From NCBI GenBank assembly GCA_012932865.1, contig SAXG01000021.1:124001-188000 (forward strand): a DNA stretch of 64,000 nt. The letters are read 5' to 3'. The stretch comes from Amylostereum areolatum (Eukaryota > Basidiomycota > Agaricomycetes > Russulales > Stereaceae). The notes under the pieces were generated by a model that saw only the letters and a list, made by a program, of their open reading frames with translations, was not told where the DNA came from and ran no database searches. Numbering within the stretch: the first letter of the stretch is position 1; each line of letters opens with the position of its first letter. The position numbers were made by a program, and so were the translations under genes. Below are positions 33,560 through 45,100 of the stretch, in pieces.

Positions 33560-34814
33560 TTACGTGATATTCCAAGGAAGGTGTCTGCTCAATGTACCCT
33601 CTACATCTGTCTCTGCATTCTTGATCACAGATTCCCAATCAAACGCGGGATCCTCGAGAATTGACCAATTGGGCGAGGGCGTAGGGCGGATATGAGAGAA
33701 ATCTTGAACAGATGTGTGCTTGCTCTGATCGCAAACGGGACCATTGTGAGCATCTGCCAACATTTATGACTTGGGGGGGGGGGGGGGGGGGGGACGTACA
33801 ATCGGTGATAGGTTATCGGCAAGTTTGAGTACTGTCGAAGACAAAAACGGAGGATATGGTGCGAATGCAATTTCTGAGCAATGCTCGATGATAGGGTTCG
33901 ATGGGATGGATACAAATATTTGTACTCCTGTTGAAGTATGCATACGGAACTACGAGAAGTCAGATCGTTTGGCTGGATGTGGTGGAAATGGAAAAAAAAA
34001 CTTTACTTGATGGCAGCCCACTGCTACGACGCTCCGCGTGATGTTATGTAGGAGGACACTGCCGCGCACGGGGGGAAGTACCAGGACAGAGTCCGTGATG
34101 TCTCGAATATGCAACGCGGTGAAAAAGAAAGGTTCGTTGGAGTTTGAAGACGTCGACGAGGAACAAAGGTCAATGATGCAGCTACGCATGTCGGCGATGG
34201 TCAAATCTGTTTGAGATGGTCCGGCCTCGGAGGGTGGTGGCGGAGGCAAGGATGTCAATTTAGATATTTGTGTGAATGGGAAGAAAGAGTGCGGAACATC
34301 GAAGGGTCACTTGTTGGTGGAGCAGAAGAAAGTTCAGTCGACGTTCGAGCCTGAGAACCAAGGGTCTGAGTCTGAGGATTGTCCGACTGTGCTGCTGGTT
34401 TCTGAGTCTTGCGTTTGAAAGCGAACTTCAGCTTTGTGGTAGACGACGAGCGGAACTCCTCCAACATGCCCTCCAGCATCGTCATTTGCTGGCGAACATG
34501 ACATGAGGCGGGTAATAAGAAGCCTGTTCGTGAATGTCGTACCGTTTCGCATTGTTTCCGGTCGTAAGCAGGCAACAGGCTGGTCCCATCGACAAGACTC
34601 TTTCGAAGCTTTGCAACTTCGACAGATAGATCTGGGATGTCATTGGTTTGATTCCTGGATTTGGATAGTTCTATACGGGCGACCAAAGCTGTTTGTCCAA
34701 GGTTTTGGTAAAGACGCTTCCAGAGATCAGTGGATAGATCGAACCAGTGCGCGAGCTTTGGAACTGGGCGTAGAATTCATCATACGGTGCTTTGGTCGAT
34801 CGGGAAGACGCCAT
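33560..34814 (-). CDS. TBCC: Tubulin-folding cofactor C (TBCC)
   Basis: Chaperone that, with other cofactors, releases folded alpha/beta-tubulin and acts as a GTPase activator of tubulin. The start M-A-S-S-R-S-T-K-A-P-Y-D-E-F-Y-A-Q-F-Q is followed by a helical N-terminal region (L-L-P-A-Y-D-R-K-Q-C-E). The C-CAP/TBCC beta-helix follows: F-F-F-T-A-L-H-I-R-D-I-T-D-S-V-L-V-L-P-P, V-R-G-S-V-L-L-H-N-I-T, V-A-V-G-C-H-Q, R-M-H-T-S-T-G-V, P-S-N-P-I-I-E-H-C-S-E-I-A-F, and H-I-R-P-T-P-S-P-N-W-S-I-L. A poly-G run lies in its last intron. Near 34737-34757 the frame breaks after F-Q-S-S-R-T, where a 17-base segment lies between two CACTG copies. A catalytic Arg in the beta-helix was not pinned down. Confidence 0.82.
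33773..33793. repeat. Homopolymer of 21 G (C on the coding strand of the TBCC gene)
   Basis: Uninterrupted run inside the last TBCC intron, just after its donor site. True length is uncertain. Confidence 0.85.
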
Positions 34815-35231
34815 AGGACAGAGTTGCGGCTGACAAGGAAATACGACTATGCTGGTCCCGGCGGTGCGGGTGAAGGCAAGAGGAAAGGCGCGTTTTGCCG
34901 GATGTCGCGAGGCGGCGAGGGCCACTGGGGCCACTATAGTACTATGCCATTGCCAGTGATTCTACACGGTATTAGCTGACTTTCGGTTTGAATACTGTTC
35001 CAGACTGCAGATATCCAGTCAAGAGGATCTTGAAGGGCTCGCAAGGACTACAGACAATCGGTCTAGTGGTGCATCACACCACATGAACATCTATACTGCA
35101 TGGGTACGCGGTCATAGAAACACAGAAGGGTACACGGACACGGGGACAGTGATATACAGAGAGCTTGCGGGAAAAAGACGTTGTAATATACAAGTAATGG
35201 CCTCACCGACCGTATCTGCCGTGCGTTCGTA
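34815..35231. other. Spacer between TBCC and RBX1
   Basis: Both neighbours are on the minus strand, so this holds the TBCC promoter and the RBX1 3' UTR. No gene seen. Confidence 0.5.
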
Positions 35232-35807
35232 TTAGCGTATTAGCATATGCCTGTAAATGGAATCGGAGACGCACTTCTGCAATTCCCACTCCCGGTTGTC
35301 CAGCGGACAAACATTACGAGTTTTGAGCCAGCGTGAAATGCAGTGGAAGTGGAAAGCGTGCTGTGCAGTGTTAGAGAGGAGATTGGGTCGTATAAAGCCA
35401 CATACGTTGCAAATCCCCCAGGCCGCATTGCATTCTTCACTCGTCGCAGATACTTGGTTGGCCTGACAGTCAATGCCTAGAGCAGCCCGCTTCGATATAA
35501 AGAGCGATAGAGTTCACGAAAGAACAACGTACAAAGGTCCATGATGTGGTTCCTGCAGATGGCGCAATTGTCTACGACGATGTCTGGTAGTGATGAGAGT
35601 GAGCGGCGATTCGGAAAGACATGGAGAAACGTTCGCACCCCACGCCCATAGGGCAACGGCGTTCCACTACGATTGATGAATGAGCGTTGTTGTGGCGAAG
35701 GTGTAGATCTATAGACAGACCTTCTTGACTTCAAATCGCTTCTTGTCCTCGGCCTTCTTCACGGCGACGGCGGTAGCGGCGGGGGGATCAACATCCATTT
35801 CAGCCAT
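35232..35807 (-). CDS. RBX1: RING-box protein 1 (RBX1/ROC1/Hrt1), catalytic RING of cullin E3 ligases
   Basis: Recruits the E2 enzyme to cullin-RING ubiquitin ligases. Exon 1 (35721-35807, 29 codons) gives [10 protein letters not shown] and K-K-R-F-E-V-K-K. A 28-nt exon (35639-35666) gives W-N-A-V-A-L-W-A-W, followed by [25 protein letters not shown] and [11 protein letters not shown]. The last part is [22 protein letters not shown] and R-E-W-E-L-Q-K. All zinc ligands of the RING-H2 domain are present. After Q-K the usual short Tyr-Gly end is not seen; the frame runs on to TAA at 35232, or a 24-nt intron could be spliced. The gene shares a 311-bp divergent promoter with the next gene. Confidence 0.9.
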
Positions 35808-36118
35808 AACTGTGAGATTATAGGAAGGGGAAGCGAGGGGAGATGTAACTCAATGTAAGCCGCGAACGAAGATCGCGACTGGGAGTCAAGCGCCACTGGT
35901 GTTTGCCACTGGCCAGGATCGGTGATGGGTGACGTTACTGTGACTGTGACCGTTACGAACGTTACCGAGAGCACGATCACATGACGGAGAGCTACACGTA
36001 AAAGCGAGCACGTGCGGTGAATGTTGAAATCTGGTTGAACGAGTTTGGTTATCGCTCTTTGTCGTGCTCCTTCCCCGGCATGTACTGAATCTCGCCTTGG
36101 CCCGTTTCTTTCCCAACC
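35808..36118. promoter_or_regulatory. Divergent promoter between RBX1 and the large PH-like gene
   Basis: 311 bp separate two outward start codons. A cluster of GTAACG/CGTTAC-like motifs lies at 35925-35970 (gttactg, gttacga, gttaccg). A regulatory role is inferred from position only. Confidence 0.4.
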
Positions 36119-39100
36119 ATGTCAAGTTACACATCCTCCGATGCTCCCAGGGGGCCTCGCTCTCCTCTCTTCGGCACTGCAACATTTACTTCTCTCACCG
36201 ACGCCACGCCCATGTCACCCTCCAGGTATTCATACTCGTCCCGTTCAGGTAAGTCTCACCCTTCCCGTTCCACCTCTTGTCTTCGTGCATTTTCCTCCGT
36301 CACTCACATCTGCCTCCGTCTCCCCTGATTCAGAAACTCCCCCACCGTCGTCTGACAGCGATGTGTCTTCACGGCACTACATGCGCCGCGTCAACATCTC
36401 GCCCGAGCCCTCTCAATCTTCATACAGGAACTCAAACTCCGACTCTTACACCTATTCCGACGATAACTCTTTCGATGATGCTGCCGAGGTCGAAGCTGCC
36501 CTCAGTGTAGTAGACAACGAGCTGGATGAGACCGAGACACGATTGTCGGAGTGGTCGCGAGGATCCTCGGCAACTCCATCCTCTTACCTTAGCGGATCTG
36601 CCTCGAACTCCTCCGATACTTTCAGTTCCACCAACTCCAGCTACATCCCCTTTACCAACACCCTCCGCGATGGTCGCATCCTCAGCACCATAACCGAAAG
36701 GACAGAGAACCCATCTTCCCGTCCTACTTCTTACAATCTGTCTGGCGCGGGCTCTCGACCTAACTCAGGCGCATTTGGAAGACCTGCTGTAGGCCATTCT
36801 CGTGGGGCCACTGACCCTGGGCCCAGTGATCGACCTAACCCCCCTCCCGGTCGTCGGGCTGGAGACCTCATTGCCTTCTTCGAGGATAAGAAGGCGACGC
36901 CGGACACAGGATTGCACGCTCACTCCCGGACGCCCTCAATTCCCATGGGTCCCCGCTCTCCTAGCCCATATGCCACGAGTCAGTCTATGCCCACGTTTGG
37001 AACACTTTCGGGATCGACGAGTTATGGGTACGGTAGCACCTACTCGCGATCTTCTTCTCCTACGAAGAGCTGGTCTTCACAGTCTGGTGCACCGATGACG
37101 CCGACCCGGTCGTCTATGCTCTCTGCCGCGCCCCGTCCATCGACGTTCACTGCAACAACTGCAAGCCCATATACGGCTGGTACCAGCACCCACACGTTCA
37201 CCTCAAATACCTTTACTTCTACTAACTCCAGCACGATCACCCCGAATGCTTCCTCCCTTCGTCGTCCTCAAGTTTCACCTCGCTCACCTCTGACGTCGGT
37301 TCGCAATATTGTGGCCGCCTGGAAGGACCGCACACCTTCCGTTGACCAGTCAGCCAAATCATCGGACGCCGGGTCTTATGTGTCAGCAAACAGTCCAAGC
37401 ACCCCGGAGGAAGGTTTCTTCAGTTTGCGCAAGCGAGCAGAGCGTGGATTTCAGAGGCACCGCGAGTCATTGGACGCACAAGGCGAACCCAGCGGTTCAA
37501 ATCGCAGGAGCGACCCACCTGCCGACGAAAATAATCCTTCGACGCCACGTTCGGGGGAGACATCCCTCAGCTCGAACGCCTTCCTTCCTCCTCCGTTGGA
37601 TTTGACAGAGCTCAGTCAATATGCGAAGGCAAATCAAGAGGTAAGCAGCCAGTTTCCTTTTTAGGCATCGGCGATCAAACTGTTTCTTTTCAGCCCCAAC
37701 GTATAGGACTGCTATGGTATTTGAACGTTCACGCGCCTCCCCCATACCGTTGGCAAAGATGCCAGGCACTGCTGTACCCTCATATGCTCCTCTTATCGTG
37801 GATCGCACCTGGCGGAGGTCGTGGCATCGTCACTTTGGATCTTCTCAATTGTACGGAAGTTCGATCGGTTCCCTCTCCAATGCACCCGATCGCTCGAGAC
37901 GACGTTGGCACCATTGCAGCCAGGATGCAGAGCGAAGCCGCTGAGGCAACCGGCGGCGGAGAATTCGGCGACATGGGGTTGATGGAAACACTTTGCCCCT
38001 TTCAATTGCTTTATGGCGACGGAGTAGAGCGACTGGGAGCTGAGTCCGCAAGGGAGAGAGTACGCTGGGTTAGTGCTATTTGGTGAGTGCATACCCATCT
38101 ATACGTCGTTTCATGATGTTTACATTTCATGCAGGGAGGCTCTGGACAGGTCGGTTACGATCCCCGACCGCTCGGACACGCATTCTCCAACTGGTTCTAT
38201 CCGCACCATACGGTCCATGACCAGCAGTGTCCACTCATCTGCGTCGGGGTCGCGTTCCACGACGTTCGTCCCTCCCATGGATAGCATGCCCGACCTTTCC
38301 GACTTCCATTCCATGTCTGGTTCAAGCTCTGGTTCCCTCTCTCGTCGTCAGTCGTTGGCATTCTCCCACACCCGTGCAACCGACGATGCCGCCGTGTCAG
38401 GTCAAGGATACCTTTACCCCGGAGATCCTCGGGTGATTGCGCCTAGTCGCAGCAGCTCCTTGCGCCGGACGAGCTCGATGACGGACCTGGACGAGGAGTT
38501 TGCGTCGGCCCTTCGTCGTGCTCGGGACAGTCGCCCGGGCCTTGGATTCGGCCTTGGCCTTGCGGGAGGGATCGTCGCAGGCGATGGATCTCCTGTCACA
38601 GTGTCGAGTGGTCCTACACTCAGGAGAGATGTCTTCGTGACGCCCCCTCCCAGTGCTGGTGGACGGAGCTCTCGCGTACATGGTGCGGAATTCAGAGACG
38701 TCGACATCAGTGTCCGATGAGGCGTTCTTTTCTACGGGTGCCCGCTCCAGTGGTGGTACATTCTACTCCCCTACATCGTTACCCCCTTCTTCGCAGAGTG
38801 GTCGTGGCAAGTCCGACAGCGGTTCCGGTGGTGTTACCGACGACACTATCACTGCACAAACCCGAGTGGTGGCATCCAGTCTTTCGCTTCGCGGATCGTC
38901 GTCTGAATCCCATCTCGGCGACTCTCACAGTGAATCACAAAACAGCTCTCTCGATAGTGGGTCGTCCCCCTCACGGTCAGGGTTGTCGCGGATCTCGAGC
39001 CACAAGAAGAAGCAGGGCAACATCAAGGAGTTATTCGTACCTGTCTGGGTCGGAAATTACGTCGGACAAGGAGAACTCCCTTGGATATACGGGATCGCAG

Positions 39101-42100
39101 TCGTATTCTGACGAATATTCTTCACAAGGAGATGGACTCAGCACTCTGGAGACGTACACGCGAACGCAGACTAGTACGCCTTTCCAAGGATCTTCCCGGC
39201 CTTCGTCCCAAATCGAGGACGACAGCACCGTGCAACCACCTGCCAGCGACACGCATTCCTCCACACACTACGAAACTCCTCACTCCCCGTCTGCAAACTC
39301 GATCACGTCTCTCCCTACGATCCCGGACTACGAAACTGCTGAGCTCTGCTCAAACTCGGATTACGAAACGGCGGATAGGAGTATGACAAGTGTGTCCACA
39401 GATTTCGCTACGGCTGAGCCATGCCAGGCCGAGACTATGTCAGAGTACACCACAGCAGCATGCCAGGCGGAGACGATGTCGGAGTTCACCACAGCGGAGA
39501 GGTGCGCCAGTGAGGTGGTTACCCAATACGACGATGCGGAGTGCCGATGCCAGCCTCCCGCTGTGGATGAAGGAATACAGACGGTAGAGGAAACCCCTGC
39601 ACCAGAGCCTCAACCTATCCAGGTGGTACCCGCTCCTGTCCCTGTTCCCGTTATCGTAGCGCCGCCTGTTGAACCCAGACTGCCGATCCCAATCCCGGTC
39701 ATAGTTCCAGTCCCCGTCCCAGTCCCAGCCCTTCCGTCACCTTCCACGCCCCGCGCCTATCCCGCGCGAGACACTCTCAGACATCAGCAGCCCTACTTTG
39801 TCTTCTACGCTTCCGTCGATCTCATCGGAGCCATCGTCAGCGGCAAACATTCCTCTCCCTCCCTCGATTTACAGTCCGTCCTCCGTGTCGCTATCGCTGG
39901 AAGACTCTCCTACGTCCCTCGAACAGTTGCGATCCATTCCGTCGACATCTCTGTTGAGCTCCGTGCCATCGCCCAGCGAAATCAGTCCGAGTGAAGGAGA
40001 ACCAGAGCCGGAGCCACCTAGCCCCCAGCCACCTCGAAGCCCTTCCATCCACTCATCACTTTGGGCCGCCGAAACTGATGAGTCTTACGAGTCGTCCTTG
40101 TTGCGGGCGTCGCCTTCTGTCCAGTCAATGGCGCTGCCTGAAGGTCCAGATATCTCTTTTGACACGTCTTTCCTACGTCCCAGTGCATCTGCATACTCGT
40201 CGCAGGAGCCCACACGACTCAGTACAATCACAGAGAGCGTTTCAAGCAAGTCCTCGACCGTTATCTCATCGTCATCGTCGTCCTGTGTCGTCCGCTCCTA
40301 TCACACCTTCAGGTTCCGTATCGCTGACGGCGTCACCCACTTTGCCGCCGAGTACTCCTTCCCCCACGCCTGAGCGCACGCCTTCGTTGCCGAGCACAAT
40401 ATCGCTCCGCACTCCCACCGCCTCTGTGGAGACCCTCTTCGGTTTCTCTGACCCGGACGCCATCGTCAGTTTCAACTATCTCCATGAGGTCATCCATATT
40501 CGACTTCGCGTTCTTTAGTCGACTACGAGGAGGAGGAAGAGCTCGAGGATGTCAGAACGGAGCCTTCGCTGTTGTCGACAGCATAGGACCGAAACACCAC
40601 GAGCGGTAAGTACAATTGCAGTTTGTGTCTCAGGCTCGCCCGATCCTGACTCACGAATATTATACAGCTCTCCCCAGCCCAAATTCCTCTCCCTAAGACT
40701 CCCTCTTTGCTCTCGCTGGCAACCACGCCATCGCTCAGCGTCAGTGCTAGCTCGCCCCACACTAACATTCCATCCATCGCGGAAGACTTGAGGACAATCA
40801 CGTCAGAGCCTTCGAGCATAATCATCACGCATGATGTGAATCGTCTACTCTCGTTTTTAAACGAGTTAGAGGGCGACAGGCAACGGGACAATGATGGCCT
40901 TCACGAGCACTTGCGGGATATCCAAGACGACCTTCGCGTGCTCGCTGACGAACTGAAGGACAGAGCCCGCCCGGCCACGCCGCCGCCTCCTGCCCCCGCT
41001 CCCGCTCCCGTTCTTCCTGCTCCTGCCCTTCCCGCTCCTGTCCTACGCACGGATCGCTCGGTGGGCAATACAAGCGTCATCCAAAGCACTCGATCTGTCA
41101 GTCCTCGTATGGTTCCCATTTCCTTGACACCACCGCCCATGAGACCCGACTCTCCCTCTTCCTTTACATCGAGCATGTCTTTCTTATCGTCTCACCATTC
41201 GGACGATTTCAGTTTGATGGAGTCAGAGGAGTATCCGATCGGTTCTATATCGCAATCTTCTGCCTCTTTTGCCTCTCCCGCCTCTTCTGCCTCTTCTCCG
41301 TCATCTATATCGGAGAGCTCGTACCAAGAGACGGTGCGACCACCCTCGATATCTCAGTCACCCGTTTCATCAGGAATGTACCTCTCGCGGACGTCTGCCT
41401 CAGTCGGAAAAAACACCCACGACGCCGCCACTGTCGCCATCACCCTCCACAGATTCAAGCTCTACTATCACACCTCGCGATTTGACGGATCCTAATGTTC
41501 TCCGAGACATCCGAGACCTGGTCGGATCGGTGAAGTCACAGACCGACGCATTATGGGATGGTCAACTTTCCACTAACCATGTTCTGGACGAACTTCGACA
41601 ACGCTGGCCACGCGGAACCGATCAAGACCTACATGACCGGCTTCAGCATGTGGAAGACCTCCTACAACAACTCCTTGACGGGCAAAGAGGCATGCGTCCC
41701 ATTGTTCCACCTGCCCCCCGGACAGAGTCGGACGCTGGTTCAGATTCTTCGTCGGCACGAAGAGAGCTTTATAACCTTTTGGGCATCAGTCGAGATCAAC
41801 CGGATATTATCCAGCCGACACCTGTTCGTCCCCGGGAATCTTTCGAAGGGATGATCGCTGAGCTTTTGAGGCCCACAACTCAAGCAGGACCACCTCCCCC
41901 AGTACAGCCTCCACCGGCTTTGGTGACATTGGACTTCCGCCCACGGGGTCGTCCTAGGAGCCCGAGCCCAACCCTGCCAGAGGCTCCCACTCGGCCGTCC
42001 ACCGTACCAAGGTATGGCCCTATGACCTTTCCCTCAAACTCGACCACCGTCTACACGGCCCCGGCCCCCTCCTACTCGGCGACGTCCCGAGCAACCTCCC

Positions 42101-45100
42101 GTTCCACCATCTGTGCCATCAATTGTTATCCCGCAAACCCCTGTCATCCCACCCGTAGCTCCCACGACTGTCCCTCCTGTTAGTGGCCCGGACATCGATT
42201 TCGACCGCGAGGTTCGTCAGCGTCGCCAAGGAAGAGATGGCGGAGACGGCTGGATTGGTCCTCGACCAAGTGGCCCGCCCGCGGAGCCTGTCGTGGTGAG
42301 TGCACGTATATATATCGCATACCCGATCGTGATTGACTTTTCTTCTTCTTAGGATATTGTGGATCATGAAGATGCTCGTATCCCGGGGACAGCGTCAGCA
42401 CCCCCTGTGGGCCACCAACCTTGGTACCGGGTTCGTGGCTCTCTTTTGCATTGAGAGTAGTTTTTCGTGGGCTCACGTACGCACAGCCTCCTCCGACTGC
42501 TTGCCCCCGGCGATGGTGCTGCTCCCGGTGGCGTTCCTCCTCCGGGGGGGCCCGCAAGATATGCACCCTGGACCTGCGCCCCCGATGCCGCCGCCTCCGG
42601 TTCTTGGACAAGGTCAAGGCCCAGTACGTTTATCGAAATATGTTCGCATTTCTCCCCGCTTACTGTTTCATCTCAGGCTCTCTTGCAGTTACCTCCGATT
42701 TTCAACGACATGATGGCCATGCTAGGAGTACGCCTTCACGTTTCTTGCCATGTTGCACATGATGAACCTTGGGCTTTAGGAACATCGACACATGCAGGTC
42801 GCATCGCTTGAGCAGCAGCGAGAACTCATGCGTTACATGACGAGTCTGAATGACTGGCTCGGTCGCGATGTGAACGATCGCCACGCTGAACTTCGCGGCG
42901 TGATGGCAAACCTACAGCAGCTACGTGAAGAGCTCTATGCGACACGGCAACCAGGCGAGTCATCTACGAACCATATCATAAAATGCAAGTCACTCATGGA
43001 TGCTATTTCATATAGGTATAGGCGTTCAACCTTTTCCGATGTCTATGCCCGTTCCAGTAGTGCAGGGGCCGGCTCAACCTCCTGTAGGACCACAGGGCCC
43101 TGGAGTCGCCCCTCCTGTTCACATTCACACTGGTACGGGTCAAACGGGTCCATTTGTCCCCGGTTTCCCCCCAGCTCGTCCCTTTGAAACTCCACAAGCT
43201 CAGCATACACCTGTCATCCCATCCTCCGAGTCCAGTTTCTCCGATAACGCCCCCCTTCCCGGTCTTCCGCCCCCCACTGTACATCTTGCACCCGTGTACG
43301 AACCCCCTCGCCGACCAGAATTTGGCGGTGACGGGCACTTCGAAGACGGAGTATTCGTTCCTTCGAGCCCGACCGGATCCAGCATGAGCTCGGGGCGTGG
43401 GTCTGTAAGACCGGTGCCAGTTCCACCTCCGGCTGCTACACACATGGGTCCTCCTCCTCCGACGGTTGTGATCACGCCAAGTGGGCACGGGCCTACGCAT
43501 ATATCCCGTTCGCCTTCGCCTCCTGGCGTACATGTCCAATCACCCACTCCTAGTACGCAGGACTACCCACTCCCCGTTCCCCAGCAAGCTGGGCCCACTA
43601 TCATCAACATCCCACCCGCCCAGCTGATCCAGCAGCCTCAACGCCTAAGTGGTGCTGATGAGGATCGGGCGGGGTCACCGCAGAGGAGCGACTATGGTCC
43701 GCCCGTCGTCGAAATCGCTCCTGCCCCTCCTGCTGGATTGGAATTCGCACATCCTGGTCAGCAGCCTGGGTCTCAACCCATCATCATTCATCCTCCACCC
43801 AGTCAAGTAGTCTCGTCCGGTATGCCCCTGGGTTATCCACCAGGTCCTCAGATGCCAATGCCTTTCCCCGGCGTAAGCCAAGGACCAGGCGTTCCCCAAG
43901 TCATCATTGCGCCATCGCCAGGACGTCCTCACCGCTCTCGTTCACCGATCCACCCGTTCTAGTTCAAGCAGATCTACTCGCCGTGCCTCATCTCCTAGTC
44001 ACGTACAACCAATCCCCGCCCCAGGAGTTACGGTTGTGATACCTTCACAGCAGGAGTCGCGGCGTCCTAGGTCGAGGTCAAGGTCGAGGTCAAGATCACG
44101 GTCGAGGTCTCCTTCACGTCATCGCCACGACGAGCTTCCTCCTGTAGTAGTAACTGCGCCGTCAGCAGCCCCATACCCTTATCCCACGACAGTCGTCCAA
44201 CCGGTCCCTCCCCCGGGTACTCAATATCAGCCCGTTCCTGCCCCCCATATCCTTCCGACAAGCTATACCAGCCATCGTCCTAGATCGCGAACTTCTTCAC
44301 CGTCATCTAGTCGATCCCGTACGCCCACTCGACACCATGTGTCCTCTAGACATCGCCCCCGGTCGTACTCCCGATCCCGATCCGATTCGCGCGGTCACAG
44401 GCGTCCCCGGCGTCGACGTGATGGTCGCGATCGTAGTCGAAGTCGCTCTCGTTCTCCCTCGCGGTCACGGTCGCCCCGAGGTGACCACGACCGCTCGCGT
44501 GAGCGTCGCCGCGGTGACCGCTCTCGATATCGTCCTCGTTCGCGCTCCCGTTCTCGTTCGCGTGAACCTCGCCACGGTTCCCGCGCTCGAGCTCGCTCCC
44601 GTTCACGTTCGGATGAGCGTGATCGACCCCGCTCAAGGGAGGGCGATCGTGGTGCTCTTCGCCGTCGTCACCCGCGATACGAACGCGAACGATCACTCAC
44701 CCCTGAGGATTACGACCATATTCCATACGATGATAGATCCCTCGCAGGTAGTCCGCGGCGACCAACAACCCGCCCGGGCTCTACCCGCGGCTACAGTCCA
44801 CGACCGGCAAGCACGTTACAATATCCAGGGGAAGTGCATGTTCGGCCGAGTCGTACATCAAGTGTCGAGTCTCGCGAAGGTGGACATGAATATATGCCTT
44901 CAGCGTCACGAAGGTCGTCAAGAATCGGTGTGACGCCCTCCCATATCAGTGCCCCACGCGCTGCGCCAACGGTCGTTCAAGTCCACCAGCCGGAAACAAT
45001 TCAGGTGCATCGCACAAGGTCCCCCAGTGCTGAAGGTTAGCAAAGCGGCACAATTTCCTTCTTCTGGAATAGCTTGCTGACGAACTTTTTAGCGTCGTTC

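Noticed and set aside
43003..43547. Minus-strand frames opposite the proline-rich part of the large gene
   Set aside because: Gly/Arg composition mirrors plus-strand Pro codons; no start context or introns support them.
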